DNA from: Mycobacterium sp.
GTDB taxonomy: Bacteria; Actinomycetota; Actinomycetes; Mycobacteriales; Mycobacteriaceae
Assembly: GCA_021732005.1 (NCBI GenBank)
Contig: JAKFVT010000053.1
Span: 124,001-188,000 of the forward strand
Direction: 5' to 3'
Length of the DNA stretch: 64,000 bases
Made by a program: the position numbers and the translations under genes. The notes beneath the pieces were generated by a model that did not search any database, was not told where the DNA came from, and saw only the letters and a list, made by a program, of their open reading frames with translations. This document shows positions 44,733 to 53,403 of the stretch, in pieces (the stretch's first letter is position 1; each line of letters opens with the position of its first letter).

Positions 44733-44888
44733 ATGATTGTCCTCGGCATCATCCTGCTTTTGATCGGCTACTTCACCGGCCTGTCAATCCTCTACACCAT
44801 CGGTGGGATCCTCGTCGTAGTCGGCCTCGTGCTGTGGATCCTCGGAGCAGTCGGGCGCCCGGTCGGCGGACGAAAAGTCTGGTTCTAG
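44733..44888 (+). CDS. Small two-helix membrane protein (DUF6131-like)
   Basis: A 51-residue protein with two hydrophobic helices, IVLGIILLLIGYFTGLSILY and IGGILVVVGLVLWILGAVG, and a short basic tail (GRPVGGRKVWF). It matches the small actinobacterial DUF6131 family as I remember it; the function is unknown. A GGTTT-15 nt-GGCAAT pair at 44656-44681 is a weak SigF-like promoter candidate. It is followed by a 17-bp hairpin. Confidence 0.75.
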   Translation: MIVLGIILLLIGYFTGLSILYTIGGILVVVGLVLWILGAVGRPVGGRKVWF

Positions 44889-44946
44889 CGCCGCGTCGCG
44901 GCGCGTGTTCAGCCGCCGGTAATCCCGGGGGCGCTGAATGACTTCT

Positions 44947-44986
44947 GATGTCCCGAGACACCGCTGACACGGTGTCTCGGGACATC
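44947..44986. terminator. 17-bp hairpin between the DUF6131-like gene and the tRNA gene
   Basis: The arms 44947-44963 and 44970-44986 (GATGTCCCGAGACACCG and its complement) form a perfect stem with a 6-nt loop. Only a short GTTT follows on the plus strand, so termination may be modest. It lies between convergent units: the DUF6131-like gene (plus) and the tRNA gene (minus). Confidence 0.7.
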
Positions 44987-45009
44987 GTTTGCGTCTGAGA
45001 CCTGCGTTG

Positions 45010-45083
45010 TAGGGCGGGCGGGGCTCGAACCCGCGACCAATGGATTATGAGTCCACGGCTCTAACCAACTGAGCTACCGCCCC
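45010..45083 (-). tRNA. tRNA with CAU anticodon (tRNA-Ile2 favoured, elongator tRNA-Met possible)
   Basis: On the minus strand the cloverleaf is complete: acceptor GGGGCGG/CCGCCCT (with a terminal G-U pair), D-arm TAGCTCAGTTGGTTAGAGC, anticodon loop CTCATAA (CAU) and T-arm GCGGG-TTCGAGC-CCCGC. CCA is not encoded. The TTGGTCGC variable and T-stem region resembles bacterial tRNA-Ile(CAU), in which C34 is modified to lysidine, more than elongator Met. This is a judgement by eye. Confidence 0.88.
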
Positions 45084-45138
45084 CTGGTGCGGACCCTATC
45101 GTCGCATGTCCGCCTCGCCCCAGGGCAGAAGGTCGGAC

Positions 45139-45636
45139 TCAGCCCAGGGCGGTGCCGTCGTCCCGCAGTACCGCTTCGACATCACTGCGGAACGCCGAAA
45201 GCTGCTCGCGCTGCTCATCGGTGTACTCGCGTGCGGAGTCGTCGAGCACGCAGACCGTGCCCACCACGCTTCCCGACGCGTCGTGCACCGGCAGGCCCAG
45301 ATAGTTGTGCAGGCCGAACTCCGTCTCATCCTCGTTGCCGGCGAACGTCGCATCTTCGCGCGAATCCCGCACGAACAACGGGCTGTCAGCGTCGACCACC
45401 TTCTCGCAGTAAAGCGGCACCCGGGAACCGTCGTCACGGGCCTTCTTGCCGGCCGCCCCCACCGTGTAGTGCTTGGTGGCCTCGCCGGCAGTGGCCGCCA
45501 CCACCATTGAATCGGGTTCGGAGCGCATCACCAGAACGGACTTCACCCCGAGTTGCTCAGCAATCTTCTCCAGTTGGCCGGCCAGCGGTGAGAGCCCCGC
45601 GGTGGTGTCGGTCTTGTGGGGTTCGGCATCAGACAT
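45139..45636 (-). CDS. GAF domain protein
   Basis: A 165-residue soluble protein that is essentially one GAF domain. KSVLVMRSEPDSMVVAATAGEATKHYTVGA is followed by SRVPLYCEKVVDADSPLFVRDSREDATF, and FGLHNYLGLPVHDASGSVVGTVCVLDD is the typical GAF core. It probably binds a small ligand; the single Cys in LYCEKV and the one in TVCVLD leave redox sensing possible. No output domain is attached. GGGAGA lies upstream of ATG 45636; the longer frame upstream has no domain. It is divergent from the aldolase-type gene. Confidence 0.85.
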   Translation of the reverse strand: MSDAEPHKTDTTAGLSPLAGQLEKIAEQLGVKSVLVMRSEPDSMVVAATAGEATKHYTVGAAGKKARDDGSRVPLYCEKVVDADSPLFVRDSREDATFAGNEDETEFGLHNYLGLPVHDASGSVVGTVCVLDDSAREYTDEQREQLSAFRSDVEAVLRDDGTALG

Positions 45637-45697
45637 CGCACCAGTCTCCCGGCGCGCGCAGTGGGCGGCAACAGTTTCACTCATGCCGCGGTGCACG

Positions 45698-46738
45698 ATG
45701 GTTACTGTGCCCATCCCCTCCAGCGCGTTCGCCTCCGACAACGCCGCTCCCGCACACCCCCGCGCCCTCGAGGCGATCCAGGCCGCCAATGACGGCGCCG
45801 CCGCGTCCTACGGCGGTGACCCCCTGACTCAACGCGCGGCCGACCGCATCCGGGACGCCTTCGACTCCCCGGGCGCCGATGTCCTGTTCGCCTTCACCGG
45901 CACCGGCGCGAACATCATCGCGCTGACCGCCGCCGTGCGGCCCTGGCACGAAATTCTCTGCAGCGATGTCGCGCATAGCCTGCTCGACGAGGCCGGCGGT
46001 CCCGTCCGGGTTTCCGGCGCCAGCCTCGTCGCGCTGCCCAGCGACGACGGCCTCATCGACCCGGCTCTGCTGGACCGCCGCATCACCCGCCGCGGCGAGG
46101 TGCACCACTCCCAACCGCGGATCGTCACCATCACCCAGTCCACCGAGAACGGCCGCGTCTGGCAGCCTGAGGCGATCGCCGCATTCGTCGACCACGCGCA
46201 CGACCTCGACCTGCTGGTCCATGTTGACGGCTCCCGCGTCGCCAATGCCATTGCTGCTCTGGGTGTCTCGCCCCTGCACGCCGTCGGCGACGCCGACATC
46301 GTCACGGTGGGCGGCACCAAGAACGGCATGCTGTTCGGCGACGCGATCCTGGTACGACGCCCCGAACACTTCAGCGGTATCGAGTTCATCCAGAAGCAGA
46401 TCGGTCACCTGGCCAGCAAACACCGTTACGTCGCAGCACAATTCGACGCCATGCTGACCGACGGCCTATGGCTGAAAACAGCCGCCCACGCCAATGCCAT
46501 GGCCGGCAAACTCAGCTCCGGTCTGACCGAACTCGGCCTGCACCTGGCGTCGACCACCGACGCCAACGAAGTGTTCGTCGACCTGCCCGCCGACGCACTG
46601 GCCGCCGTGCGCCAACACTTCGCGGTGCACGTCCCCGACCCTCACAAGCCCGCCGCCCGGTTCGTCTGTTCGTGGGCGACCACCGACGCCGACGTCGATG
46701 CCGCCCTGGCTGCGCTTGCTCAGGCGAAGACGGTCTGA
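45698..46738 (+). CDS. Low-specificity threonine aldolase-type PLP enzyme
   Basis: A 346-residue fold-type I PLP enzyme of the beta-eliminating lyase/threonine aldolase family. FASDNAAPAHPRALEAIQAAND is the N-terminal family segment, GTGANIIALTA forms the phosphate loop, and HVDGSRVANA carries the cofactor Asp. TVGGTKNGML contains the PLP lysine. It likely cleaves L-threonine or allo-threonine to glycine and acetaldehyde. ATG 45698 is chosen; GTG 45707 is possible. It overlaps the convergent AhpD-like gene by 19 nt. Confidence 0.88.
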   Translation: MVTVPIPSSAFASDNAAPAHPRALEAIQAANDGAAASYGGDPLTQRAADRIRDAFDSPGADVLFAFTGTGANIIALTAAVRPWHEILCSDVAHSLLDEAGGPVRVSGASLVALPSDDGLIDPALLDRRITRRGEVHHSQPRIVTITQSTENGRVWQPEAIAAFVDHAHDLDLLVHVDGSRVANAIAALGVSPLHAVGDADIVTVGGTKNGMLFGDAILVRRPEHFSGIEFIQKQIGHLASKHRYVAAQFDAMLTDGLWLKTAAHANAMAGKLSSGLTELGLHLASTTDANEVFVDLPADALAAVRQHFAVHVPDPHKPAARFVCSWATTDADVDAALAALAQAKTV

Positions 46739-47562
46739 CCGTCCTCGTCGATGAGGTAGCACTCGGTGCCCTCTTCGACGCGGGCCTGATCGGCCTTCAA
46801 TGACACCGCGATCTTGTTGCTGGCATTGCGCATCACGTCCAGGGTCAGTTCGCGGGCCTGCTCCTGCGAGAAGTGCTCGCGCACAGCGGAAGCCACCGCC
46901 GGACTGATCCGCGCCGGCGACCAGATCAGCGCGTCGGCATAGCGCAACGCCGCCTTGTGCGCATCGGTCAGCAATTCAGAAGACTCGAAGTGCTCGATGT
47001 CGTCGTACATCGATTCGCTGCCACCGGCGTCCAAAGCCTTGCTCTCCCGCAGCGATTTGCACAGCCGGCAGTTGTGGGCAACAGCTCCGCGCAGCCGCAC
47101 CACCTCGGTGGTGACCGGGTCCAGCGATCGCAGCCGCGCAACCCCGGGCAATAGCTGGTTGAACAACACATCACCGGCGTCGATGCCCGGATCCCACACC
47201 GGCGCGTCGGGCACCCAACCGACCGGCAACCCGAGTACCTCGAGGCCGTTGCGTACCCGAGGTAGGAAGTCGGCGAAGAACATCTGGATGACCGCGGCGA
47301 AGCTCGCCGCACCCAGCGCACCGGTCAGCGCCTCCCGCTGACGGTCGGAGATCGCCGACACGTCGACACTGAACTGTTCGGCGAACTCGGCCACCACCTT
47401 CTCGGCGTCCGACTCGGGCGCGCTCACCGGCGTCTGCGCGGGCAGCGGAGTCAACGAGAGGGTGTCGCCACAGGTGGTGCGGATCAGCCCCACCAGACGC
47501 TGCAGGTCGGCCGGTGATTGCACCACCAGCTGGGTCAGGACAGCGTCGAGATCATCGGCCAT
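46720..47562 (-). CDS. AhpD-like / carboxymuconolactone decarboxylase family protein
   Basis: A 280-residue helical protein of the AhpD-like superfamily. The core motif RGAVAHNCRLCKSLRESKAL carries the CxxC that serves as the redox centre in AhpD-type alkyl-hydroperoxidase partners. ALRYADALIWSPARISPAVASAV and SQEQARELTLDVMRNASNKIAV follow. It is longer than simple AhpD, with an N-terminal helical extension. It begins 7 nt after the tldE stop, so it may be the last gene of a tldD-tldE-ahpD-like operon. Confidence 0.8.
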   Translation of the reverse strand: MADDLDAVLTQLVVQSPADLQRLVGLIRTTCGDTLSLTPLPAQTPVSAPESDAEKVVAEFAEQFSVDVSAISDRQREALTGALGAASFAAVIQMFFADFLPRVRNGLEVLGLPVGWVPDAPVWDPGIDAGDVLFNQLLPGVARLRSLDPVTTEVVRLRGAVAHNCRLCKSLRESKALDAGGSESMYDDIEHFESSELLTDAHKAALRYADALIWSPARISPAVASAVREHFSQEQARELTLDVMRNASNKIAVSLKADQARVEEGTECYLIDEDGQTVFA

Positions 47563-47569
47563 CTGCCGA

Positions 47570-48931
47570 TTATTGCGCCTGGCTCACCGACGACATGTGG
47601 AAGTCGGGGATTCGCAGCGTCGGCATCACCGCTCGGGTCGCCCAGTCGCCCCATTCGCGGGGCAACGTCTGCTCGGGCACGCCCGCCTCGGTGGCGCGGC
47701 GCAGCAGATCCAGCGGGCTCTCGTTGAAGCGGAAATTGTTGACCGCCCCGGTGACTTCGCCATCCTCGATCAGGTACACCCCGTCGCGGGTCAGCCCGGT
47801 CAGCAGCAGGGTGGTGGGATCGACGGTGCGGATGTACCACAGCGTGGTCAGCAGCAGCCCGCGCTCAGTCGCCGCCACCATGTCCGCCAACGCGGCGCTC
47901 CCGCCGGTCATCAACAGGTTGTCGGCCGGTACCGCGACCGACGTCCCGAACTCGGCGGCCGCGGCGCGCGGGTAGGCCAGCGCGTTGATGGCGCCGTCGC
48001 GGATCCAGTCCACCCGCCCGATGTCGAGCCCGTTGTCGAACACCGAGATCGTCTCCGAACCGCTGGTGGCCGCGACGAACGGCGCGCACTCCTGTCCCGG
48101 TGCGAACGGATCGGAGTACATCGTCAGCGGCAGTTCGGTGAGCCTCTCCCCGACCCTGGTGCCGCCGCCGGGGGCCGACAACGCCGTCCGGCCCTCCTCG
48201 GCGCCGCGACCGTCCATCGACCAGCCGAGGTAGATCATCATGTCGGCCACCGCGGATGGCGGCATCAAGGTCTCGTAGCGGCCGGCGGGCAGCTCGACGG
48301 TCCGGTCGGCCCAGCCGAGTCGCATCGCCAGATCGTCGAGCAGCGTGTCGGTCGGGACGTCGGTGAACCACGGCGTGCTGATGCCCGCCCACGCGCTGGC
48401 ACGGTCGCGTTTGGCGTTGATCTCCACGGTCCCGGTGGGCTGGGTGAAGCGCCGGCGGATCCCGGTCGAGGTGGCCAGGAACGTCGTCTCGACGACGTGG
48501 TGGGCGTAGCCGTACAACCGGTCGGTGCGCCCGAAGCCGCCCGACAGTGATTCGGCGACATCGGCAAACACCTCGGCCCCGGTCTCCGGGATCGACTCGT
48601 TCCAGTCGTCGGGGGTACCGCTGCCGGTCAGCAGCTGCGCACTGTCCCGGGCGTCGGGAGCGGCGTGGGCGGCGTGTTCGGCGGCGGCCACCAACACCGC
48701 GATCGCCGCCGGGTTGACGTCACTGCTGCGGACCGCACCGGTGTGCGATGTATCGCCTTTGCGCACAATCGAAATCACGGTGGTCGACCGGGTGGTCGAA
48801 ACGCCGTTGGTGGTCATCGAGTTCCCGGCCCACCGCAGCGACGCCTCGGCACGATCGGTGACGATCACGATCGTTTCGTCGACGGTGGCGGCCCGCAAAG
48901 CCAACTCGACGACCTGCTGGGCGGGGATCAT
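47570..48931 (-). CDS. tldE: TldE/PmbA-type metalloprotease-family protein
   Basis: A 453-residue TldD/PmbA family member, the subunit that lacks the HExxxH motif. It starts MIPAQQVVELALRAATVDET and contains family segments ERLTELPLTMYSDP and LLTGLTRDGVYLIEDGEVTGAV. TldD and TldE form a heterodimeric protease acting on unfolded small peptides, for example microcin B17 leader removal in E. coli. The ATG overlaps the tldD stop (ATGA). It corresponds by position and length to Rv2314c as I remember it. The mycobacterial substrate is unknown. Confidence 0.88.
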   Translation of the reverse strand: MIPAQQVVELALRAATVDETIVIVTDRAEASLRWAGNSMTTNGVSTTRSTTVISIVRKGDTSHTGAVRSSDVNPAAIAVLVAAAEHAAHAAPDARDSAQLLTGSGTPDDWNESIPETGAEVFADVAESLSGGFGRTDRLYGYAHHVVETTFLATSTGIRRRFTQPTGTVEINAKRDRASAWAGISTPWFTDVPTDTLLDDLAMRLGWADRTVELPAGRYETLMPPSAVADMMIYLGWSMDGRGAEEGRTALSAPGGGTRVGERLTELPLTMYSDPFAPGQECAPFVAATSGSETISVFDNGLDIGRVDWIRDGAINALAYPRAAAAEFGTSVAVPADNLLMTGGSAALADMVAATERGLLLTTLWYIRTVDPTTLLLTGLTRDGVYLIEDGEVTGAVNNFRFNESPLDLLRRATEAGVPEQTLPREWGDWATRAVMPTLRIPDFHMSSVSQAQ

Positions 48932-50445
48932 GCGCGGCCCGATTCTTCGCGCGTGTTGAGCACGTTCACCCCGCGGAACAACGCCGACGGACAACCGTGG
49001 CTGACGGCGGCCACCTGGCCGGGCTGCGCCTTGCCACAGTTGAATGCCCCGCCGAGACGCCAGGTCTGCGGCCCGCCAACGGCTTCCATCGAATTCCAGA
49101 AATCGGTGGTGGTGGCCTGATACGCCACGTCACGCAGCTGGCCGTCCAAACGGCCGTCGCGGATCCGGTAGAACCGCTGGCCGGTGAACTGGAAGTTGTA
49201 GCGCTGCATGTCAATCGACCAGGACTTGTCGCCGACGATGTAGATGCCGTCCGAGATCCGGGAGATCAGCTCGTCGGTGCTCAGATCCTCGGTGCCGGGC
49301 TGCAGTGAAACGTTGGCCATCCGCTGGATCGGTACGTGGTGCGGCGAGTCGGCGTAACTGCAGCCGTTGGACCGGGCGTGGCCCAGCCGCGGCGCGAACA
49401 CCCGGTCGAGTTGGTAGCCGACGAAGACGCCGTCGCGCACCAGATCCCAGCTCTGGGCGGCCACCCCCTCGTCGTCGTATCCGATTGTGGCCAAACCGTA
49501 TTCGACAGTGCGATCAGCGGTCACGGTCATCACCGGTGAGCCGTAGCGCATCGTGTTCAGCTTGTCCGGGGTCGCGAACGACGTGCCCGCGTAGGCGGCT
49601 TCGTAGCCGATCGCCCGGTCGTACTCGGTGGCGTGCCCGATGGATTCGTGAATGGTCAGCCACAGATTGGTGGGGTCGATCACCAGATCGGTCGGCCCGG
49701 CGACCACCGTCGGCGCCTTGGTCTTCTCGGCAAGCAGGCTGGGCAGCTCGGCCAGTTCGGTACTCCAGTCCCAGACCTCGTCGCCCGCCACCGCCTCCCA
49801 GCCGCGGGCGGTCGGCGGGGCCAGCGTGCGCATCGACTCGAAGCTGCCGGCGGCCGCGTCGACAGCCACCGCGTCCAGCGCCGGCTGCAGCCGCACCCGC
49901 TGCTGGGTGATCGACGAGCCGAAGGTGTCGGCGTAGAACGTCTGCTCCTTGACGGTCATCACCATCGCCGAGACGTGATCGACCCCGTCCGACGCCATCA
50001 ACCGGCCGGAGTACTCCCCCAGCAAGGCGATCTTGTCGGCGGTCGGCACGGTGAACGGGTCGATCCCGTAGTTCGACACCCACGTCACGTCGCTGTAGAC
50101 CGGTTCGGCCGCCAACTCGATGCGCTCGGCGTTCAGCAGCGCCAGCGTGGCGGCGACACCGACCGCGCGGCGCGCGGTGTCGGCGGCGACCTCGGGAGCC
50201 AGCTCGGCGTGCGAGGCGAACCCCCAGGTGCCGTCGACGATCACCCGGACTGCCAGCCCGATCTCGCGATCGGTGACCGCGCTCTGCAGCTCGCCGTCAC
50301 GGAGCTGCACCACCTCACTGGTGATCGCATGGATCCGCAGATCGGCATAGCTGGCGCCGGCCGCACGGGCTGCCGACAGGGCAGCGTCGGCGAGCGCATG
50401 GCGCGGCAGGGCCAGAAAGTCGGCGTCAACGTCACGGGCACTCAC
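48928..50445 (-). CDS. tldD: TldD-type metalloprotease
   Basis: A 505-residue TldD family protein with the zinc motif TIHESIGHATEYDR (HExxxH) in the expected context, followed by AIGYEAAYAGTSFATPDKL and the C-terminal NVSLQPGTEDLSTDELIS. It supplies the catalytic subunit of the TldD/E heterodimer. GTG 50445 is chosen because TACGGT lies exactly 7 nt upstream on the minus strand, a leaderless arrangement. Longer frames upstream would run into uspA. It looks like the counterpart of Rv2315c. Confidence 0.9.
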   Translation of the reverse strand: MSARDVDADFLALPRHALADAALSAARAAGASYADLRIHAITSEVVQLRDGELQSAVTDREIGLAVRVIVDGTWGFASHAELAPEVAADTARRAVGVAATLALLNAERIELAAEPVYSDVTWVSNYGIDPFTVPTADKIALLGEYSGRLMASDGVDHVSAMVMTVKEQTFYADTFGSSITQQRVRLQPALDAVAVDAAAGSFESMRTLAPPTARGWEAVAGDEVWDWSTELAELPSLLAEKTKAPTVVAGPTDLVIDPTNLWLTIHESIGHATEYDRAIGYEAAYAGTSFATPDKLNTMRYGSPVMTVTADRTVEYGLATIGYDDEGVAAQSWDLVRDGVFVGYQLDRVFAPRLGHARSNGCSYADSPHHVPIQRMANVSLQPGTEDLSTDELISRISDGIYIVGDKSWSIDMQRYNFQFTGQRFYRIRDGRLDGQLRDVAYQATTTDFWNSMEAVGGPQTWRLGGAFNCGKAQPGQVAAVSHGCPSALFRGVNVLNTREESGRA

Positions 50446-50451
50446 GTGCTC

Positions 50452-50458
50452 TACCGTA
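50452..50458. promoter_or_regulatory. Bidirectional -10 element for tldD and uspA
   Basis: The heptamer TACCGTA reads TACCGT on the plus strand, 6 nt before ATG 50464, and TACGGT on the minus strand, 7 nt before GTG 50445. One symmetric -10 could thus start two leaderless mRNAs in opposite directions from an 18-nt intergenic space. Confidence 0.6.
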
Positions 50459-50463
50459 ACGTG

Positions 50464-51333
50464 ATGGCTCGGCGCGCACGTTCCGCCCTGTTGGGGTACG
50501 CGCTGCTCGCACCGAGCCTGTTCGGGGTGGTCTGCTTCCTGTTGCTGCCCATGCTGGTGGTGGTGTGGCTGAGCCTGCACCGATGGGATCTGCTAGGGCC
50601 CATCCGCTATGTGGGGCTGGACAATTGGCGTTCGGTCCTCACCGACGCCGGCTTCGGAAATTCCCTGCTGGTGACGCTGGCGTTCATCGCGATCGTCGTG
50701 CCGGTGCAGATCCTTCTGGGTTTGTTCGCCGCGGCGCTACTGTCCCGCGAGCTGCCGGGTAGCGGCGTGTTCCGCACCGTGTACATGGTGCCGTGGGTGT
50801 GCTCGCCGCTGGCGGTCGCGGTGCTGTGGCATTGGATCCTGGCGCCGACCGACGGCGCGGTGAGCACGCTCTTGGGGCGCCGCGTCGAGTGGCTGACCGA
50901 TCCCGGGTTGGCGTTGCCGGTGGTCTCTGCGGTGACGGTGTGGATGAACGTCGGCTACGTGACGCTGTTCTTCCTGGCGGGCATCCTGGCGATTCCGCCG
51001 CAGATCCATGCCGCGGCGCGCCTCGACGGCGCGACGAGTTGGCAGCGGTTCTGGCACATCACGTTGCCGATGCTGCGCCCGACGCTGTTCTTCGTGTCGG
51101 TGACCGGCATCGTCAGCGCGGCGCAGGTATTCGACACCGTGTACGCGCTGACCGGCGGCGGGCCCACCGGCCGCACGGACCTGGTGGCGCACCGGATCTA
51201 TGCCGAGGCGTTCGGCGCCGCCGCGATCGGGCGGGCCGCGGTGATGGCGCTGGTGCTGTTCGTCATCCTGGTCGGCGCGACGATCATCCAGCACCTCTAC
51301 TTCCGCCGGCGGATCAGCTATGACCTCACGTAA
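50464..51333 (+). CDS. uspA: Sugar ABC transporter permease UspA (MalF/UgpA type)
   Basis: A 289-residue permease with six membrane helices. It opens ARRARSALLGYALLAPSLFGVVCF. The EAA loop is AAARLDGATSWQRFWHITLPMLRP and LTGGGPTGRTDL lies near the end, both typical of carbohydrate importers. Order and lengths match M. tuberculosis uspABC (Rv2316-Rv2318), reported to import amino-sugar-type ligands. ATG 50464 lies 6 nt after TACCGT, implying a leaderless mRNA; GTG 50461 is an alternative. The 3' end overlaps uspB by 14 nt. Confidence 0.9.
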   Translation: MARRARSALLGYALLAPSLFGVVCFLLLPMLVVVWLSLHRWDLLGPIRYVGLDNWRSVLTDAGFGNSLLVTLAFIAIVVPVQILLGLFAAALLSRELPGSGVFRTVYMVPWVCSPLAVAVLWHWILAPTDGAVSTLLGRRVEWLTDPGLALPVVSAVTVWMNVGYVTLFFLAGILAIPPQIHAAARLDGATSWQRFWHITLPMLRPTLFFVSVTGIVSAAQVFDTVYALTGGGPTGRTDLVAHRIYAEAFGAAAIGRAAVMALVLFVILVGATIIQHLYFRRRISYDLT

Positions 51334-52132
51334 CGCGCTGATCTATCTGGGGCTGCTCACCGGTGCAGTGATCACCCTGGCCCCGTTCGGGCTGGGCCTG
51401 CTGACGTCATTCACTTCCGCGCAGCAGTTCGCCACCGGCACGCCGTTGGCGCTGCCGAGTCCGCCGACGCTCGCCAACTACATTGCGCTCGGCGATGCCG
51501 GATTCGGTCGGGCGTTGGCGGTGACCGCGCTGATGACGGCGATCATCACACTCGCGCAGCTGACGTTCTCGGTGCTGGCGGCCTACGCGTTCGCCCGGCT
51601 GGAGTTCACCGGCCGCGACGCCATGTTCTGGATCTACATCGCGACGTTGATGGTCCCGGGGACGGTGACCGTGGTGCCGCTGTATCTGATGATGGCCGAG
51701 CTGGGCCTGCGGAACACGTTTTGGGCGTTGGTGTTGCCGTTCCTGTTCGGCTCCCCCTACGCGATCTTCCTGCTGCGCGAGTACTTTCGCGGCATTCCCG
51801 CCGACCTCGTCAATGCCGCCCGCCTGGACGGGGCCAACACACTTGACGTGATCGTGCACGTCATACTGCCGGCCAGCAAGCCGATCCTGGTGACGCTGAC
51901 ACTGATCACCGTTGTCAGTCAATGGAATTCGTTCATGTGGCCGCTGGTCATCACCAGCGGCGGCACCTGGCGGGTGCTGACAGTCGCGACGGCCGGACTG
52001 CAGACGCAGTACAACGCGCAGTGGACGCTGGTGATGGCGGCGACGACGGTGGCGATCGTCCCGCTGATCGCGTTGTTCCTGGTGTTCCAGCGTCAGATCG
52101 TGCGCTCGATCGTCGTCACCGGGCTGAAATGA
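51320..52132 (+). CDS. uspB: Sugar ABC transporter permease UspB (MalG/UgpE type)
   Basis: A 270-residue partner permease. TFSVLAAYAFARLEFTGRDAMFW is the usual MalG-family segment, and the EAA loop is FRGIPADLVNAARLDGANTLDVIVHVILPASKP. It begins within uspA and its stop overlaps the uspC start (ATGA). Together with UspA it forms the membrane channel; no ATPase gene is in the operon. Confidence 0.92.
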   Translation: MTSRNALIYLGLLTGAVITLAPFGLGLLTSFTSAQQFATGTPLALPSPPTLANYIALGDAGFGRALAVTALMTAIITLAQLTFSVLAAYAFARLEFTGRDAMFWIYIATLMVPGTVTVVPLYLMMAELGLRNTFWALVLPFLFGSPYAIFLLREYFRGIPADLVNAARLDGANTLDVIVHVILPASKPILVTLTLITVVSQWNSFMWPLVITSGGTWRVLTVATAGLQTQYNAQWTLVMAATTVAIVPLIALFLVFQRQIVRSIVVTGLK

Positions 52133-53403
52133 CCTGGCCGCCACGGTTCTCCACCCGGATGCTGGCCGGGCTGATCGCCGTCGCACTACTGCTGGTGGCC
52201 GGGGCGTTGGTGCTGGGCCGCACAGGCGAACCCTCGGGCAAGACGGTCGTGACCGTACGGCTCTGGGATCCCCAGGTCGCGATGGCCTACGCCGATTCCT
52301 TCGCCGAATTCAGCCGCACCCATCCCGGCATCGAGGTGCGCACCAACGTCGTCCCCTACGCCAACTACTTCAACACCCTGCGCACCGATGTCGCCGGTGG
52401 CGGCGCCGACGACATCTTCTGGCTCAACAACGCCAACGCCGACGAATACGCCGACAACCACCGGCTGATGGCCGTCGAGCCCAGCCCGGACTGGGATCCG
52501 TCGGTGGTCGCCCAGTTCACCCGGGGCGGCCAGCTATGGGGAGTGCCGCAACTGACCGACGCCGGAATCGCGTTGTACTACAACGCCGACCTGCTGGCCG
52601 CCGACGGTGTCGACCCTGCCGAACTGGACGCCCTGCGGTGGAATCCCGATGTGCGCGTCGACACCCTGCGGCCCCTGCTGAAGCGCCTCACCCACGGCAG
52701 GCAGTGGGGCTACAACGCAGCCAACGATTTACAGGCCATCTACCTCAACTACATCGGCTCGGCGGGCGGGGTGTTCTCCGACTCCGACCGGTTTGCCTTC
52801 GACAACCCGCAGGCCGCCATGGCGTTCCGCTATGTCATCGGGCTGATCAATACCGACCGGGTCTCCCCGCCTGCGTCGGACACCAACGACAACGGCGACT
52901 TCTCCCGCAACCAGTTTCTGTCCGGTCGGATGGCGCTGTTCCAGTCGGGCACCTACAACCTGGCCCAGGTCGCCGAGCACGCGACATTCCGCTGGGGCGT
53001 GGCCCTGCTGCCGGCCGGACCGGCGGGGCGGGTCAGCGTGACCAATGGCATTGTCGCCGCGGGCAATCCCGCCAGCCGCCACCCCGACGCGGTGCGCGAG
53101 GTGCTGGCCTGGCTGGGTAGCGAGCGTGGCAACTCCTACGTCGGCCGCCGCGGCGCCGCCATTCCCGCGGTGCTGCCCGCCCAGCAGGTGTACTTCGACT
53201 ACTGGTCGGCGAAGGGCGTCGACGTGACGCCGTTCTTCCGGGTGCTCGACGGCCCTCGCATCCCCGCACCGGGCGGCCCCGGCTTCGCCGCGGGATACCA
53301 GGCGATCAAGCCGATTTTCGATGAGATGTTCCTGGGCAGAACGCCGGTCGGCAAAGCATTGGCCGCGGCACAGCAGACGGCCAACACCGCCGCCGCGCGT
53401 TAG
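52129..53403 (+). CDS. uspC: Sugar ABC transporter substrate-binding protein UspC
   Basis: A 424-residue family-1 carbohydrate-binding protein. The N-terminal hydrophobic segment (GLIAVALLLVAGALVL) has no lipobox cysteine, so it is anchored or secreted without lipid. VTVRLWDPQVAMAYADSF begins the mature domain, and DDIFWLNNANADEYADN, WGVPQLTDAGIALYYNADLL and MALFQSGTYNL are typical. It corresponds to UspC, for which binding of amino-sugar compounds has been reported. The stop codon lies in a 21-bp sequence repeated at the end of the convergent ecfT gene. Confidence 0.88.
   Translation: MTWPPRFSTRMLAGLIAVALLLVAGALVLGRTGEPSGKTVVTVRLWDPQVAMAYADSFAEFSRTHPGIEVRTNVVPYANYFNTLRTDVAGGGADDIFWLNNANADEYADNHRLMAVEPSPDWDPSVVAQFTRGGQLWGVPQLTDAGIALYYNADLLAADGVDPAELDALRWNPDVRVDTLRPLLKRLTHGRQWGYNAANDLQAIYLNYIGSAGGVFSDSDRFAFDNPQAAMAFRYVIGLINTDRVSPPASDTNDNGDFSRNQFLSGRMALFQSGTYNLAQVAEHATFRWGVALLPAGPAGRVSVTNGIVAAGNPASRHPDAVREVLAWLGSERGNSYVGRRGAAIPAVLPAQQVYFDYWSAKGVDVTPFFRVLDGPRIPAPGGPGFAAGYQAIKPIFDEMFLGRTPVGKALAAAQQTANTAAAR

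Noticed and set aside
45010..45083. Assignment of the CAU tRNA as initiator tRNA-fMet
   Set aside because: The acceptor stem has a terminal G-U pair and ordinary pairing, and the anticodon stem lacks the three G-C pairs typical of initiators. Elongator Met or Ile2 fits better.
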